From NCBI GenBank assembly GCA_949358305.1, contig OX442324.1, forward strand, positions 5,585,575 to 5,649,574: a stretch of 64,000 nucleotides of DNA, given 5' to 3'. This DNA comes from Strigamia acuminata (Eukaryota; Arthropoda; Chilopoda; Geophilomorpha; Linotaeniidae). Positions 48,479-61,174 of this stretch are shown piece by piece. The position numbers were made by a program, and so were the translations under genes. Numbering within the stretch: position 1 is the stretch's first letter; every line of letters begins with the position of its first letter. The notes under the pieces were generated by a model. The model was not told where the DNA came from, ran no database searches, and saw only the letters and a program-made list of their open reading frames with translations.

Positions 48479-49876
48479 AATACTTATGTTGTTGTTTGTT
48501 GTATGTGAATCAAGTATTCAAGATAATATTAAAAGTGGGTTGGAGTTGATATTTTAAATGAAGAGGGTTTCTGTAGATTTATCTCATACAAAATCCGTAA
48601 TAAAATGAGATAAAATGTATTTTTTAAATAAAGTTGTTACGAAATTAATTTTTTTTACAATCAGTTTCTAATCTGAAAAAGTTTAGGATAACTACGTGAC
48701 TTTTTTAACAAAATATCTAAATCGATTCGGTCACGCATAAAATGACCTTGTTTATTTATTGATACCAAAATTACTCGTGACTTGGAATCACAATTTATTG
48801 CTTTCCATGAGCATTTTAATTAGTACAAAGCCATCTTTTGTGTTCTTTCAAGGGTATAATAAAAATATATTACACGGTCGAATAATAAAGTAATATAATA
48901 TATATATATATATATATTTCATTAAAATAAAAACTGATTTGTAACGTTTTGAAAAATAAATAGATAAACAAATTTAATAAAAATTATTTTTAAGAATTTA
49001 TTTGTATTCATAATTAGAAGCGAGCACGATCTAGATCAAGACAAATTTACTCACTGCAGAAATTAACTAACGTAACTCGTACATAATTATACTAAATTAC
49101 AAAGATGATTGTAATCTTGGGGTCACACAGTAAAAACAATCTTCCAATTATAAACTCATTAAATCATGCCTTGAAAATGTTGGTCAAAAGGTTTAAAATT
49201 TGTTTTCCTGCAGTACAATTACTTTTAAAATCTGCCTGTAGATGTCACTGGAGATTTTTATCGAAAAATGGCTGAAAGTTCACACTCAAGTTCAGACGAG
49301 TTCAGACGAAGAAGTAAAATCCCCATATGTTTTTATCTACTTCGTAAATCACGTCCGATGTTTGGAATCCTTCCAAATGAAGAATCAGTAGTGACTTGAA
49401 AGGTAAGTTAAACCCTTATTTGCACTAATTTTAAAAAATAGCTGGCTGTAAACGGTTCGATATCATACATATCGGTAGTTATGATACCGTACCACTTTCA
49501 ACCTGTTATTATTTTTTTTCCAATCGTATAAAAAAACTAGTTATCATGGTTAGTTATTACCAGTTATTGCTAACTTTTGACGCTAATTGAAAACACATCA
49601 TGACTTAATTAGAAAACTTTTTATTCTAAGAAACAAACACATACAAATATGTAAGAATAATGAATTCCATTATACAACTTTCAACTACAAATGCATACAT
49701 ATCAATACAAAATATCATAATATTTTTTTTATCAGTAATGACTTTTTTTTGTGTGTTTTTTTTCTTCCACCTTGCAATGAAAAATTTATATACAAAATTA
49801 AAAATAAAGAAAAACAAACAGAATACACCATTCAATTATCAGTCGTACAACATATTTGAGCTTTGGCAAGAGACAG
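48479..49876. other. Spacer
   Basis: AT dinucleotide tract at 48897-48918. A 42-codon frame at 49268-49400 (MAESSHSSSDEFRRRSK) ends just before a GTAAGT but has no partner. Nothing else is recognised. Confidence 0.45.
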
Positions 49877-52361
49877 CTAATAAGACTTGTGGGAATAACT
49901 GCTTGATTTGTGAGAATAACTACCACCACCCCCACGACCACCCCCAACCTGGATATTGATATCATGACTCGGCAAGAAACCTTCCTTGCCTGCACTGTAA
50001 GAACTCTGTTGCTGTCCACCAGCACTCTGTACCGAATAATCTCCTTTCACATTACCGGAACCACCCGATTCACTCGCTTGATGTGCCGCAGCTTTGTAGG
50101 AATACGAATAACTTCCGCCTCCGCCGCTGCCTCCAGAGCTGCTATAGTCTCCGCTATAGCTGCCGGAGCCGCCGGAGCCGCCATAGCCGCCGTTGCCACC
50201 ACCCCCTGTATATCTACCCCCGCCTCCATTTCCTCCAGCCCCTTTACCAACATTGGTGGAAGCTTCGACTGTTGATTGGAAGCCTTGTTTTCCACCGGCG
50301 GTGTATTTCACCGATTGTTTGTGGCCACCAGCTCCACTCACGCCGTACTGACCGCTCACCGAGCCGCCGGAACCGCTTTCACTCTTGCCGTGGGAACCGG
50401 CTTCGTACTTGTACGAATAGGATCCACCGCTCCCGCCACTGGCACCGCCAAAACCACCGGAATAATCGGAAGCACCGCTCGAGTAACTCCCGCTTTGGTC
50501 ACCACCGGCATCGTACCGTCCGGCACCGCCACCGCCGGCTCCTTTTCCCACATTGCTGGATGCTTCGACCGTCGGTTGGTAGCCCTGTTTTCCACCGGCA
50601 GTGTACTTGACGGATTGTTTGTGCCCACCAGCTCCGCTCACGCCGTATTGACCGCTCACCGAACCGCCCGATCCGCTCTCGCTTTTACCATGAGAACCTG
50701 CGTCGTAGTTGTACGAAAATGATCCTCCGCCGCCGCCCCCAGCACCGCCGCTGCTGTAATCTGACCCCTCGTTGAAACTAGATGAGCCCGAATAACTCCC
50801 GGATGAACTGCCCGAACTTCCTGCCCCATACCCTGTCCCGAAAGCCCCGGACGAGCCCGATTCGTCGGTGGGAATGTGAGCTCCGCTCGGTTGGAATCCG
50901 CCTTCATCAGCCGTGTATTTAATCTGTCTGTTCTGTCCATCGGGCGCGGTGAAGCTAAATTGACCCTTGACTTGGCCGCCACGTCCACTCTCGCTTTTCG
51001 CTTGATCTTTGAGATTGTATTCGTAAGAGTATTGCCCGCCAGCCCCAAGATTAAGTTTCAGGGTGCCGGTATCACCAGCCCCAGCTCCAGCTCCAGCACC
51101 CCCGTATGACCCGCCACTTGAAAACGAGCTCCCCCCGGTGTATTTCGAGGACGAGTCGTAATAGCCACCTCCACCACCGCCAGCAGCTGCTCCAGCTCCT
51201 TGGTCGTCTCTTGGGATGTGGTCGCCTTCTGCTTGGAATCCGCCTTCGTCAGCCGTGTATTTAATTGCGCGGTTCTGTCCATCAGGAGCAGTGAAACTAA
51301 ACTGGCCTTTGACCTAGATTGAAAAAAAATATGATGAGTTTTTAAACAAATGTGATTCATATTTGTTAATGTGTCGTTTACTTTTCCGTCTGTTCCTCTG
51401 GATTCACTTTTCGCTTGGTCGTTGAGGGAATAGTCGTATGAGTAAGCACCACCACTGCCCAACTTGAGGTTAAGGGTCCCGGATCCTCCGCCACCGCCGT
51501 TGTTTCCTCCGTTGTATGATGATGAACCGGCTGAATATCCTCCGCTTCCGCTGCTGAATGGAGCGCTGTATCCACCACCACCACCTGCTGCAGCCTCTTG
51601 ACCATCGACGGGAATATGCGCCCCTATTGGTTGGAATCCACCTTCATCAGCGGTGTATTTAATTGACTTGTCTGCACCATCGGGAGTTTTGAAACTAAAT
51701 TGACCCTTGACTCGGCCACCGACTCCGCTTTCACTCTTTGACTGGTCATTTAGTTCGTAGGAGTAGGAGTAAGCACCCCCTGGTTGGAGGTTGAGGTTAA
51801 GCGTGCCGGCACCACCAGCACCGGCACCAGCACCACCGGAATAAGCAGCAGGGGCACTGTAGGAACTGCCAGCGTCATTTGACGAGTCGTAAGCGCCCTC
51901 TCCACCTCCACCTCCACCTCCAGCACCAGCGTATTGGACATTGAGGCTTCCGGTTGGTCCACTGAACCCGTATTTGCCCGAAACTTGACTTCCAGAGCCA
52001 CTTTGGGAGTGGAAACCACCAGTGTTAGTATCGTAAGCAAAAGAATAGGAGCCGTCCGGTTGGATTAGAAATGACTGATCTCTACCACCGCCACCGCCAC
52101 CACCTGCACCCAGACCGGCACCACCCCCATGGTTGTATGCTGCGTTTGAAAGATGAAGAATGGTCAAAAAGACCTGAAAAGAGATTGTGGTTTGTAAATA
52201 AATGAAGTTCATAAAATCGTAATGAACGAGAAGAAAAAAAATTGATATTGTAATTGCACTGGAATAATAGCGGCGGCTATTATTCGAGGGCGACTACAAT
52301 CGCTTAAATAAGGTAAATAGGAAGTTGTATGTCTTACCCCAAATTTCTGCAATGTTTTCAT
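49877..52361 (-). CDS. Glycine-rich cuticular protein with seven tandem RR-like modules
   Basis: Three minus-strand exons (52338-52361, 51382-52173, 49877-51313) join in phase to 750 residues. MKTLQKFG plus [12 protein letters not shown] form the signal peptide. Seven RR-like modules, each about 60 residues and separated by G/S/A/Y-rich linkers, start with [20 protein letters not shown]. Modules 2-4 share NDQ(S/A)[22 protein letters not shown] and HIP. Modules 5-6 are near copies ([20 protein letters not shown]). Module 7 ends [13 protein letters not shown]. It should be a secreted multivalent chitin binder. It is a divergently placed paralogue of the gene at 56866, which has four modules. 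Open frames on the other strand here arise from the GGN-rich codons. Confidence 0.93.
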
Positions 52362-52416
52362 GACTTGATGTGTGAGTAGAGTACTATTGCAGTGATTCTT
52401 CGTTTGTCTATACTTG

Positions 52417-52424
52417 CTTATATA
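52417..52424 (-). promoter_or_regulatory. TATA box of the seven-module cuticle gene
   Basis: Minus-strand TATATAAG, about 56 bases upstream of the ATG. Confidence 0.6.
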
Positions 52425-55400
52425 CGGAATTGCCATCAGGACTCATCCGCTCGCTTCTAGCCTGGGGCTTTGGTGGCTTCTTCTGGACTCCTCACTGGAG
52501 GACATTGTTGCTACTTGGGAAGGTCGCCCGCTTTTAGTTGATGGAGAAGTAGCGAGGATGCCCCACAATGATCTTCCTATTCTCCACCCACTAACCTTCA
52601 ATTATGGGAATCCTTGGTTTGTGCCATCGGAACTCACTAAACAATTCGCTAACTAACACGAGTTGACACTCGACACGTATCATTTGCTGCTACTGGCAGA
52701 GGTAGAGTAAATTTTGCTCTTTTTTGTTTGAATTTATTTTTGAAATTGTGTTTGGGTGTTGAATGATTCGGGCTGATGTGTTTTTGAGTTGTAAATAAAT
52801 TGGAGAAATTAATTTATTGATTACATCACATAATGTTTGATTACAATGAACTGATATGTTTTAATGGTAATTGATAAGCAGTGCAGTTTCCCATGTATGG
52901 TTGTTACTGCCGATTCAAATTACCTCGTTGACATTGAAATTTGCATCAAAAGCTCGTTGCAATCTTCAAAAACATAGGCTATAAAGAAAAACCCTTTCTT
53001 GTGGTTATAAATTATAGATATTATTGCTTAACTTTGAAGTAAGATTTTTTTTGGGAATAAGAAAAAAAATATATTGTCGAGTTTTTTGTTGTTTTGTATG
53101 AAAATGAATTTTATTATGGAGATTTTTATTTGGACATTTTTATTTTTTATTTTTTTTTATATTTTTTTGTTTGTTTGTGGGTAATTGCAGCAATTGTTAA
53201 ATGATAATTGAAATTTGAAAAGGAAGGGAACTACAGCCAACAAGTAAAGGTCAAAAACTTAATTACGTCTGAAATTGTACAATGGTGGTGAAAAAAGAAA
53301 ATTCTAAATCAAGTTACTCAAAGTATTTAATTGGCCAATTTAACTGTCTTGGTTAAACAAACAATTCAAAATAAGCCTAGTCTATTTTTTAATTATATTT
53401 TTAATACGGTAAATAAAAAGTGTATATATTTGGAGAAAGTTTTAAGAAATTGACGAAAATTCACATTTACATTACAGCAATTTTTACTTATCATAAAAAG
53501 ACGATATTATTATCAATAATAGACGTGAAATAATGCACCTGCAGGAATTCTGAAGGTTGCAGACATCAAATTTATGCAATAAGAAAGAAATGAAAAATAA
53601 ATGAATATTCAATTTTCATCTGGAACTGCCCCTCACATCAGCCATATCAGACAGACTTGAAATTATTTAATAAATCAAACACGTGTTTTCACTGTCCCTG
53701 AAGTAAATTCATCACGTTCAATTTTAGCCTATTTCACGAGACATGTTTCTCGATACAATTTTTTTTGGTTAATTAAAAAGTCAATTTTTATAGTCAATCA
53801 ACTATTATTAATATTTTTTAAAAAGATTTCAAATTTCTGTATTATATAAAAAATAAATAAATAAATAAAAACTGGGACAGAAAGCAAGAGTGATGAGTTC
53901 ATTTTTGCTCGTATATTGACCTCGATTATCTGTTCTATTATTACATACTCTAATAAACTCAAATTTAAGTTAAACTAAAATAATAATAATAATAATAATT
54001 TTTTTTTGTAAAATTTAATTTTTTTTTATTTTATTAACTTCAATTTTATTCCCCTGCAATGAAAGAAAATGAGTTCTCATTTTTCAAGTATGAAATTTAA
54101 AATTAATAATGATAAATAAAAAGAAATAGTGGTAAATGTATGTTTTGAATAATTATTGCACTGAATAAGCAAAAGAGAGAAGAAAAGTCACAAAGAAAGC
54201 ATTTTAATTGGGGTTTTTCACCTGAAATTTTATTTTTCAAGGTAGGATGGGGTTAGATGAAGTTGCGCATGCGTATAAGGTGGTTAAAGGTCGTCCATCT
54301 CATTGGTATGATGTCCATGTTTGTAGGGGAGTGCAGGGCGAGGTGGGCGCGCTTCACAAAAATGGGTCAATGCCGAACTCTGGCTGGGGGTTGCATGTGT
54401 TCTGCGCATGCGAGGATCGGTGTATTGGTATAGGGGAAAAAATCGCTCATGAGTGACACCATTTTAACAAGTAGGCCAGGGTGCGGTCGGGTGTTTTCTT
54501 ACTGCGCATCTTCAATTGCGAAGAACAAATTGATAAACACCACAAAAGAGTTGAAAAATAGTTCGCGGTGGATTTTGGTATTTAGGTTGAGAAAAATTCA
54601 AAAACATTGTTTTTATTTTATTTATTTATTCATTTTTTTTTTTATTTTTTTTTTAACAGTGACCGAATTTATTCATTTTTTTAAAATTTAAATTATTGTT
54701 TTTGGGTAGTATTTTGTGGCCATTTTAATGAACCATTAAGTTTTGAAAAGTGTGTAATGGAATTTTTTTTTCTACCAGGAAAAGGGTTGGTAAGGTGGAG
54801 CTGTGGAAAAGAAAGAAAAAATACTCTCCCTTGTGATGGAATCTTGTCTTGCCTTGAGATTGTTAAGGGATTGTGCATAGGATTGCAGCTGAAGACGAAT
54901 TAGTTGATAACAAAAGCTATTTTATTTCTAAATAATGCAAAAATAAAATAAAAAATAAAAAGCGTGGATCCTTGGTCTAGAAATCTTTCAATTGATGAGT
55001 ACTTAATAATAGACTGGTTTGCTGTAATTTCCCTGTGAACTGTATAATTAAATGACATGATGTTTGGAAAAGTTTCACTTCCTGCATTTAATAAATCAAA
55101 ACACAATAATTAGAGAAAATGGTCGGTCAAAAATCTCATAGAAATGATGGAAGCCATCAAAAGCAATTGACCTGATTATTCCACTATTAATTGACACCTT
55201 CAAATTAATGAAGAAGATATAAATAGTGTTTGGAAGTGCTAATCACCACATTGAGGAACGCAAATGTGTTTTTAAAGGAAAATAAAAACTCGTTCGCCTC
55301 TTTCACGGAAGAAAAACGTGGTGAATATTTTTTTAAGGCATGGAGACACGCCTAGGGAGAAATTCATTCTTGATCTATTTCAGATCAATTGTACGCTGAA

Positions 55401-56785
55401 AAACTCGTTCTGCATGCATAAGGAATGAGGCAACCTTGAAAGCACCGCCTTAGCGCACTTGCCCGGGCTTGCCTGCATCTCCCAAATCACAAAGTGCGCT
55501 TTTCGAGGTCAAAGCAATTATGGAAAATAAATAAATACATAAATAATGATGTGAAAAATTTGTTTTGAATGTTTACTTTGGTTGACACAGAAAAAAAAAT
55601 TATTAGAAAAAAATAATAAAAATATATTATTATTTGGGGGAAATGAAATCGAAAATTTTGGAAGGAAATGAATGATTTTGTGTCGCTCGGATGATAGATG
55701 AGATGGGACAACCTTGGTTCGAATCCGGGAGAGGGCGTTCTCAGGAAAATAAGGTCTGACGTCACCACCATCACGAATCAGTTATTTATCACGTGGCTAC
55801 ATTCAAGTGCCTACTCTCCTTTTTTAAATCCGTTTTTCAATGGTACGAGGCAGGTGTGTACATGAATTAATTCCTGTGGAATTTAAAGGTTGCGTGGATT
55901 AGCCATTTTGAATTTTCTATCATTCTCATTTCACTTTATTTTTTTTTTATCTTTTCAAACTGAAGATAAATCTCTTTAGATTATTCTCCACCTTTAACCG
56001 GTGATAAAAATCAAGCAGGAACTTCGTAGCCCTGAATTTAAAGATGAGACGTTTTTTAAAGAAATGTTATGATTTTTTTTGTCTCCTTTTGAGAGTGCTG
56101 CAGAAGACTCATTTTAATTTTAAATTGATAGTGAAGATTATTATGGAGTAGAGTATAATAATAATAAATGTATGTGTGAAATGAGATTTATCGATCCAGA
56201 TTTACATCCGTTAATGCCACTTCAAGGATGATTAGTCAGCTGATTGTTCCGGTTTTTTTCCAACTAATGAGCAATTAAATTCATCTATCAGCTGAAGGAG
56301 CAATGATGAGACCCGCCCAAAAAAGGATAATTTGTGTAATTTGATGCAGAGACACCTAGTGGCAAATTGAATGAATGTAAAAACAAGATTTTTGAAGATT
56401 GGAATAAAGCTGCAATTTGACTTCCAATCTGTATCAATACAAATAAATGCATCAAACAAAAAAAAACAAGAAGAATGAATAAATAACGGAGGCAACGTGT
56501 GCAACTTTTATAACGTTTGAAACAGATCTCGCTGCCAATGAGCGGGTTGTTCAACGAACGACACTGCCAGATGCAATTTCCCTTTTTTTGAACTACCATT
56601 TGCTACATCTTCTGAATATGAAATGATCAATGCATCAATAAACTAGTCTCATCAAATTAATTCACCGACCAATCGCTATTCCAATTTAGTCAGGGAGTGG
56701 TCAACAAGACGATGATATGACCTTAAACACGAAACGATGTCCACTTAAGATGCGAGATGAGCAGTCGCGCATTAATTGGAAAGAG
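52425..56785. other. 4.4-kb spacer between the two multi-module cuticle genes
   Basis: AT-rich, with no exon found on either strand. Simple TAA and AAAT tracts lie near 53855-54035. A tRNA-derived relic is at about 55679-55745 and a CTCF-like site at 56351-56365. A frame at 54247-54456 is not coding-like. Confidence 0.5.
55679..55745 (+). repeat. tRNA-derived (SINE-like) relic
   Basis: GGTTCGAATCC at 55716-55726 is a perfect RNA polymerase III B box. Upstream, TGTCGCTCGGATG weakly resembles an A box at roughly the right distance. The T-stem has several G-T pairs and a mismatch, and no cloverleaf closes, so it is not a working tRNA. Confidence 0.4.
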
Positions 56786-56793
56786 TATATAAA
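56786..56793 (+). promoter_or_regulatory. TATA box of the four-module cuticle gene
   Basis: TATATAAA, 73 bases before the ATG at 56866. Confidence 0.65.
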
Positions 56794-56865
56794 CCCGTCT
56801 CAACAATCAAACAAACATCACAAGTCGCTTCGGTCGTTTAATTGGAGCAATCAACACAAACAAAC

Positions 56866-57934
56866 ATGAAGCAAACCGTCTTGGTACGTTTGGTTCATTC
56901 GATCGTCCATTTTGATCGCTTTAATTCCCTTTTTACTTCAGGTTTTACTTGGAATTCTCCACCTCGTCTTGTCAATCCCAGTGCCAGAACAAATTGGTTC
57001 CTACAACTTCGCCTACGACACCAACACTGGTGGTTTCCATTCACAAAGCGGTTCTCCGAGTGGCGCATCGGGCAAATACGGATTTAACACCCCGGACGGA
57101 AACCTCAACGTGCAATTCTCCGCCGGAGCTGGCAGTGGCAACGGCGGCGGCGCACCCGCAACCTCATACGCGGCTTCCAACGGTGCAAACGGCGGCGGAA
57201 GTGGATCCTACAGCCTCAATTTGAATCCAGACGGCAGCTACTCTTACAATTACGATCTCAACGACCAAGGAAGATCCGAACGCAGACAAACCGACGGCGA
57301 AGTTGCAGGAAATTTTTACTTCACTGGCAAAGACGGGCAGAAGAAGTCGATACAATACACGGCGGGACGAGGCGGGTTCCAACCGATCGGCGATCACATT
57401 CCAAAAGCAGAGGATGGAGCTGCGGCTAACGGTATGCCTTCAACTTATTCGGCTTTTGGAGGAAATGGCGACACTGGAAACATGATGCTCAGCCTTAATC
57501 CAGCCGGGGATTACTCGTACAGCTACGATCTGAAAGACCAGTCGAAGAGTGAGAGCGGATCGGGAGGAAAGGTGAAGGGCAAGTTCAGTTTCGTCGCTCC
57601 AGATGGGAAAAAGCACGACCTTAAATACACGGCTGATGAAAGGGGATTCTTAGCGGAAGGGGACCATTTACCGAAGCCGGTGGAGCCACTTCCGGTTAAC
57701 GGTTTTGGAGGAAATGGCGGAGTTTATTCGGCAGATTTGGGTGCAAATGCCGGGCCAAGTTCGTATTCGTTTGATTACAAAGCCAATGAGCACGGTCGTT
57801 CGGAAAAAGGCAATTCGGGCGATGTTTCGGGCGATTATTCGGTCATGAGCTCAGGCGGTAATCAGAAGAGTTCGTACACGGCTGGAAAGGGGGGATTTAT
57901 GCCTACTCATGATATTAAGATTAATTTGGGTTAA
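56866..57934 (+). CDS. Glycine-rich cuticular protein with four tandem RR-like modules
   Basis: Two exons (56866-56883, 56942-57934) give 336 residues. MKQTVL and VLLGILHLVLSIPV form the signal peptide. Module 1 (about 28-75) has [17 protein letters not shown], nearly identical to module 1 of the gene at 52361. Module 2 has SYSYNYDLNDQGRSERRQTD, module 3 [20 protein letters not shown] with YTADERGFL, and module 4 SYSFDYKANEHGRSE ending AGKGGFMPTHDIKI. Order of modules and signature ends match the seven-module paralogue, so one gene gained or lost internal modules. Linkers are rich in G, N, A and S. No intron interrupts the array here. Confidence 0.94.
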
Positions 57935-58333
57935 TGTTGATGGTGGTGTTGTACATACGAAAAATAATTACTTTTTGTTTTATGGTTTGTTTTATTTTGT
58001 GGTTTTAGTTTATTTTTATTTTTTATTATTATTTTTTTTATTCTTTATTTTTGAGCAATTTATAAAAATTCCAAAAAAATATAACCTGAAAAATATTTTG
58101 TAAATTAAATATTTAGAGGCAAATAAATATACACGTGATTTAAAGATTTGAGTTGTCTTCGTGAATTGTTGCGTGCGATCTGCGCTCGGTTTTAAGGGAT
58201 TTGTTGTGCATTAGTGTCCATGCGAGAAACCAACGTTTGTACGCCAGACTCTTTTTGTTGTAATTTGTACCTGTAAAGGAAAAAAAATTGGAGTTTATGG
58301 TAATTTTTCGAATTAGTTAAGATTTTTAAAATA
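57935..58333. other. Convergent 3' regions
   Basis: T-rich 3' UTR of the cuticle gene and 3' flank of the STRA6-like gene. A minus-strand open stretch at 58192-58270 after a TTACAG acceptor-like site is out of phase with the last STRA6-like exon, so I leave it out. Confidence 0.45.
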
Positions 58334-58703
58334 TTAACGTTTTTTGTTTGTGTTTTTCTCAGTTGGGTGTAGGAAAAGATTATCGTCAGTAAACAAAGCG
58401 AGAAATGTGCGCAGGATGGGATTGTTTTCAACATCTTCGAGTTTTAAGAGAGATGCGAAGCAAACCAAACCTAATTGATGGTTTAAAAAAATCAATTATT
58501 TTCTGCAATTTATTTAAATAATTTATTTAATTATTTACCTAAGTCGCATTTTTCGAGACTGCTCGCTAAGGTAGTACGATCAAGCCGCAAATAAAACCAT
58601 ATTCCGGTAAACAACCATTTTATAAAACGATTCATGCAGGCGAAAAAGCCATTGAACACATTAAAGAATAACATTATATACAAAACATTTAAAAAACCTT
58701 TTC

Positions 58704-58734
<31 letters not shown>

Positions 58735-61174
58735 TAAAACTTTTTTTGGAATATTTTTTTAAAAATTCAAATTATTTACCTGTTTTTAAGTGCTAATGTC
58801 TGACCTTTATCATATAAGAAATATCTTCGCACAAGTACATATTGCACAACGGCTGTTAAGATGATAAAAACAGCAACCGGACTGGGATTTAAAAAATAAA
58901 AATAAAATCAATTAATACAACAATAGAGTTACGGTGTTGGTAACTGAAAATGTAAGTTATCTTACGTAATGGTTTGTAAAAAATGGAGAAGAAATGCCAG
59001 TAACGAATCTGCAGGCAGGATGATTGCTTCAATTATAAACATACAAACAATGAAAACGAATCCACATTGTACATGATATCCTGTGAAGAGAAAATAAAGA
59101 TATTTATTGAGTGTCACGTGAGTGTTGAAAACTTACCCCAAATTAGGTAAGCAATTTGAAATCCAGAGAATTGCATCGCGCGAACCTTCGAGATTAATTA
59201 ATAAATACACATCAATGTCAAACAAAAAAAAAAAAAAAAAAAATGCAATTTGATTAATATCTTACCACTATTACCGCATTTGGTAAGTTATCAAGATCAA
59301 GAATTTTGTTTAACGAACGTCGACGCCCCAAGTTTAATTTAAATTCTCTATACGATTTAGCAAATGCCATAGAATGAAACAACGCTGAAAAAAATCCTAA
59401 TGATAGACTGATGATTGCAGCAGCTGAAAAAGAATTGTTATTTTTTTTAGTTAAAATTTTTAAGACTTAATTTAAGACTTAATTTATTACCAAAAAGCGA
59501 AGTAGCCTGTCTATCAATGAAATTTATTACTTCTTCTGGATTGCCAGCTTCGTCCCTTCGTTTTAAGACGTAATTCGTAATTCCTTTTAAAACTTAACGA
59601 GAAAAAGTGGGTTGTCACATTTAATACAAGAAAAATGGTAGAGTAGTGCCCGGAATTACTTGGCGGTATTGACAAGGAGTCATTACGTTTCCACATATCA
59701 ACTTGATCTCGAAATGTTCCAAATTTGTCGCAAAACGATGCTATATACACGATCAAAATCTGAAATATAATTGTATTTTTAACATGAAATCCATTTATCC
59801 TTGTTGCGATAAAACAAACCCCAGTTACTGCAATCATCCCTACACCGACACTAACTGATATAGCTAACGAAAATCGAAATCCTGTGATAAAAACAATGTA
59901 AAAATTGTGATTTTGTTTTGCAGGAAATGATTACCTGAAATATCTTTGTACATTTGCCTTTGAAGGCATAATTTCATTCTAGTCATGAAAGTATTTGGTC
60001 TAAAATCGTCCTCAAAGGACCTATTAATAACAATTATTATCAAAAGAGATTTACTAAATATTTTAATAAATAATTAGAATTAGTAATAATAACTAACATC
60101 TCTTTTTGACTTGCTACTGTCGATGTCAGCAAGCGTTTTACGTATTGTCTCTGTTCCATTTTGATTTTGAAAATAATATCTTCACTCGTGTGCGATCTTC
60201 CTAGTAATCTCAGTATAAATTTTATAATCAAAAATACTGCAGAAGTGATTATAAGAATATTGAATTCAATCATAACCGATATTTGAAACTGAATTATGAA
60301 GAATAGAACATTTAAAAATTAATGACACTTGAAAATACTTGTTTATTTTGTGTATTTTGTAATTTACCATTGTCATGTTGTCTAAAGGGCAGGCGGGTGT
60401 TATCACCAATAATGCGAGGCTTGAGTAAAGTGTTACATAAATCAAACCGGAAATGTTGCTTGCAACATTATCAGTAGTGATGCATGCGAGTAGAGGAAGA
60501 AATGTTATGCTAATCAAAACAATACACAAGAGAGTACCCAATACTGTAAAGACAAACTCAAATTTTAAACACTGTAATTGTGGATACAGTAGGCGCATTC
60601 CTATAGTCATTTAAAATTGTTTATATTTTTTAAAGATAAAGAAGATAAACAAGTTTAAATGACTTTGTGAATGCGCCTAGTGTTGAACTCTCACCTTTTA
60701 ACATCACTGCATTTGTTTCGAATTGAAAGGCATTATTCCATACCAAAATGTTTAAAATTTTCACACTTGCCAATGTAAATGTTGCAAGAATCATTGAACT
60801 GTGTCCCTTTACTTCCATGAGATTGACAGGACTGAGACGATAAAATTATTTTTTTTTTGTTTTTATTACTATTGCAGAAAATTCCAAACTTACACAATGA
60901 AGGAACAACAGGCTCTGTTTTCGTTTGAAGGTTTTCTTCTTCTCTCCAAAGCGCACAAAATATTTGTAACGATAGCCTGCAATTGAAATGCAGATTAAAT
61001 TTTCTTTCAGGTTTTCAGTAGAAATTTTACTAACAGCAGCAATGAACATGATTAGTTCAGCAATCCACTGTTTCAGGTAGACTTCAGTGCAGGTAATTGA
61101 TCTGATAATTAAAAAAAAAATTGTTAGCTTTAACTTAAGGTTTAAGTTTAAGTTAAACGTGTGTACCTTATCAT
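58334..61174 (-). CDS. STRA6-like retinol transporter/receptor
   Basis: Fifteen minus-strand exons (61167-61174, 61035-61101, 60894-60976, 60695-60831, 60368-60600, 60098-60288, 59935-60020, 59660-59881, 59491-59592, 59266-59423, 59137-59185, 58966-59080, 58780-58881, 58539-58702, 58334-58470) join in phase to 617 residues, close to human STRA6 (667). Many hydrophobic helices are present, starting with ELIMFIAAAIVTNIL and then SFIVPVNLME. The C-terminal signature is clear: YFLYDKGQTLALKNR, MLFFNVFNG, LDRTTLASSLEKCDLG. Family members carry retinol from a carrier across the plasma membrane; substrate here is inferred. The 8-base first coding exon is deduced from phase (MIR then SITC) and is the weakest part. 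Confidence 0.82.

Noticed and set aside
48897-48918. AT dinucleotide run as a regulatory site
   Set aside because: Simple microsatellite, common in AT-rich genomes.
50083-50722. Long plus-strand frames opposite the seven-module cuticle gene
   Set aside because: They are complements of GGN/TCN-rich codons of the real gene and have no start context, splice sites or recognisable domains.
54247-54691. Frames in the cuticle-cluster desert
   Set aside because: No domain, signal peptide or splice support; composition like the flanks.
58192-58434. Extra C-terminal exon for the STRA6-like gene
   Set aside because: The acceptor at 58271 is out of phase with any donor in the preceding exon, and that exon has its own stop at 58334.
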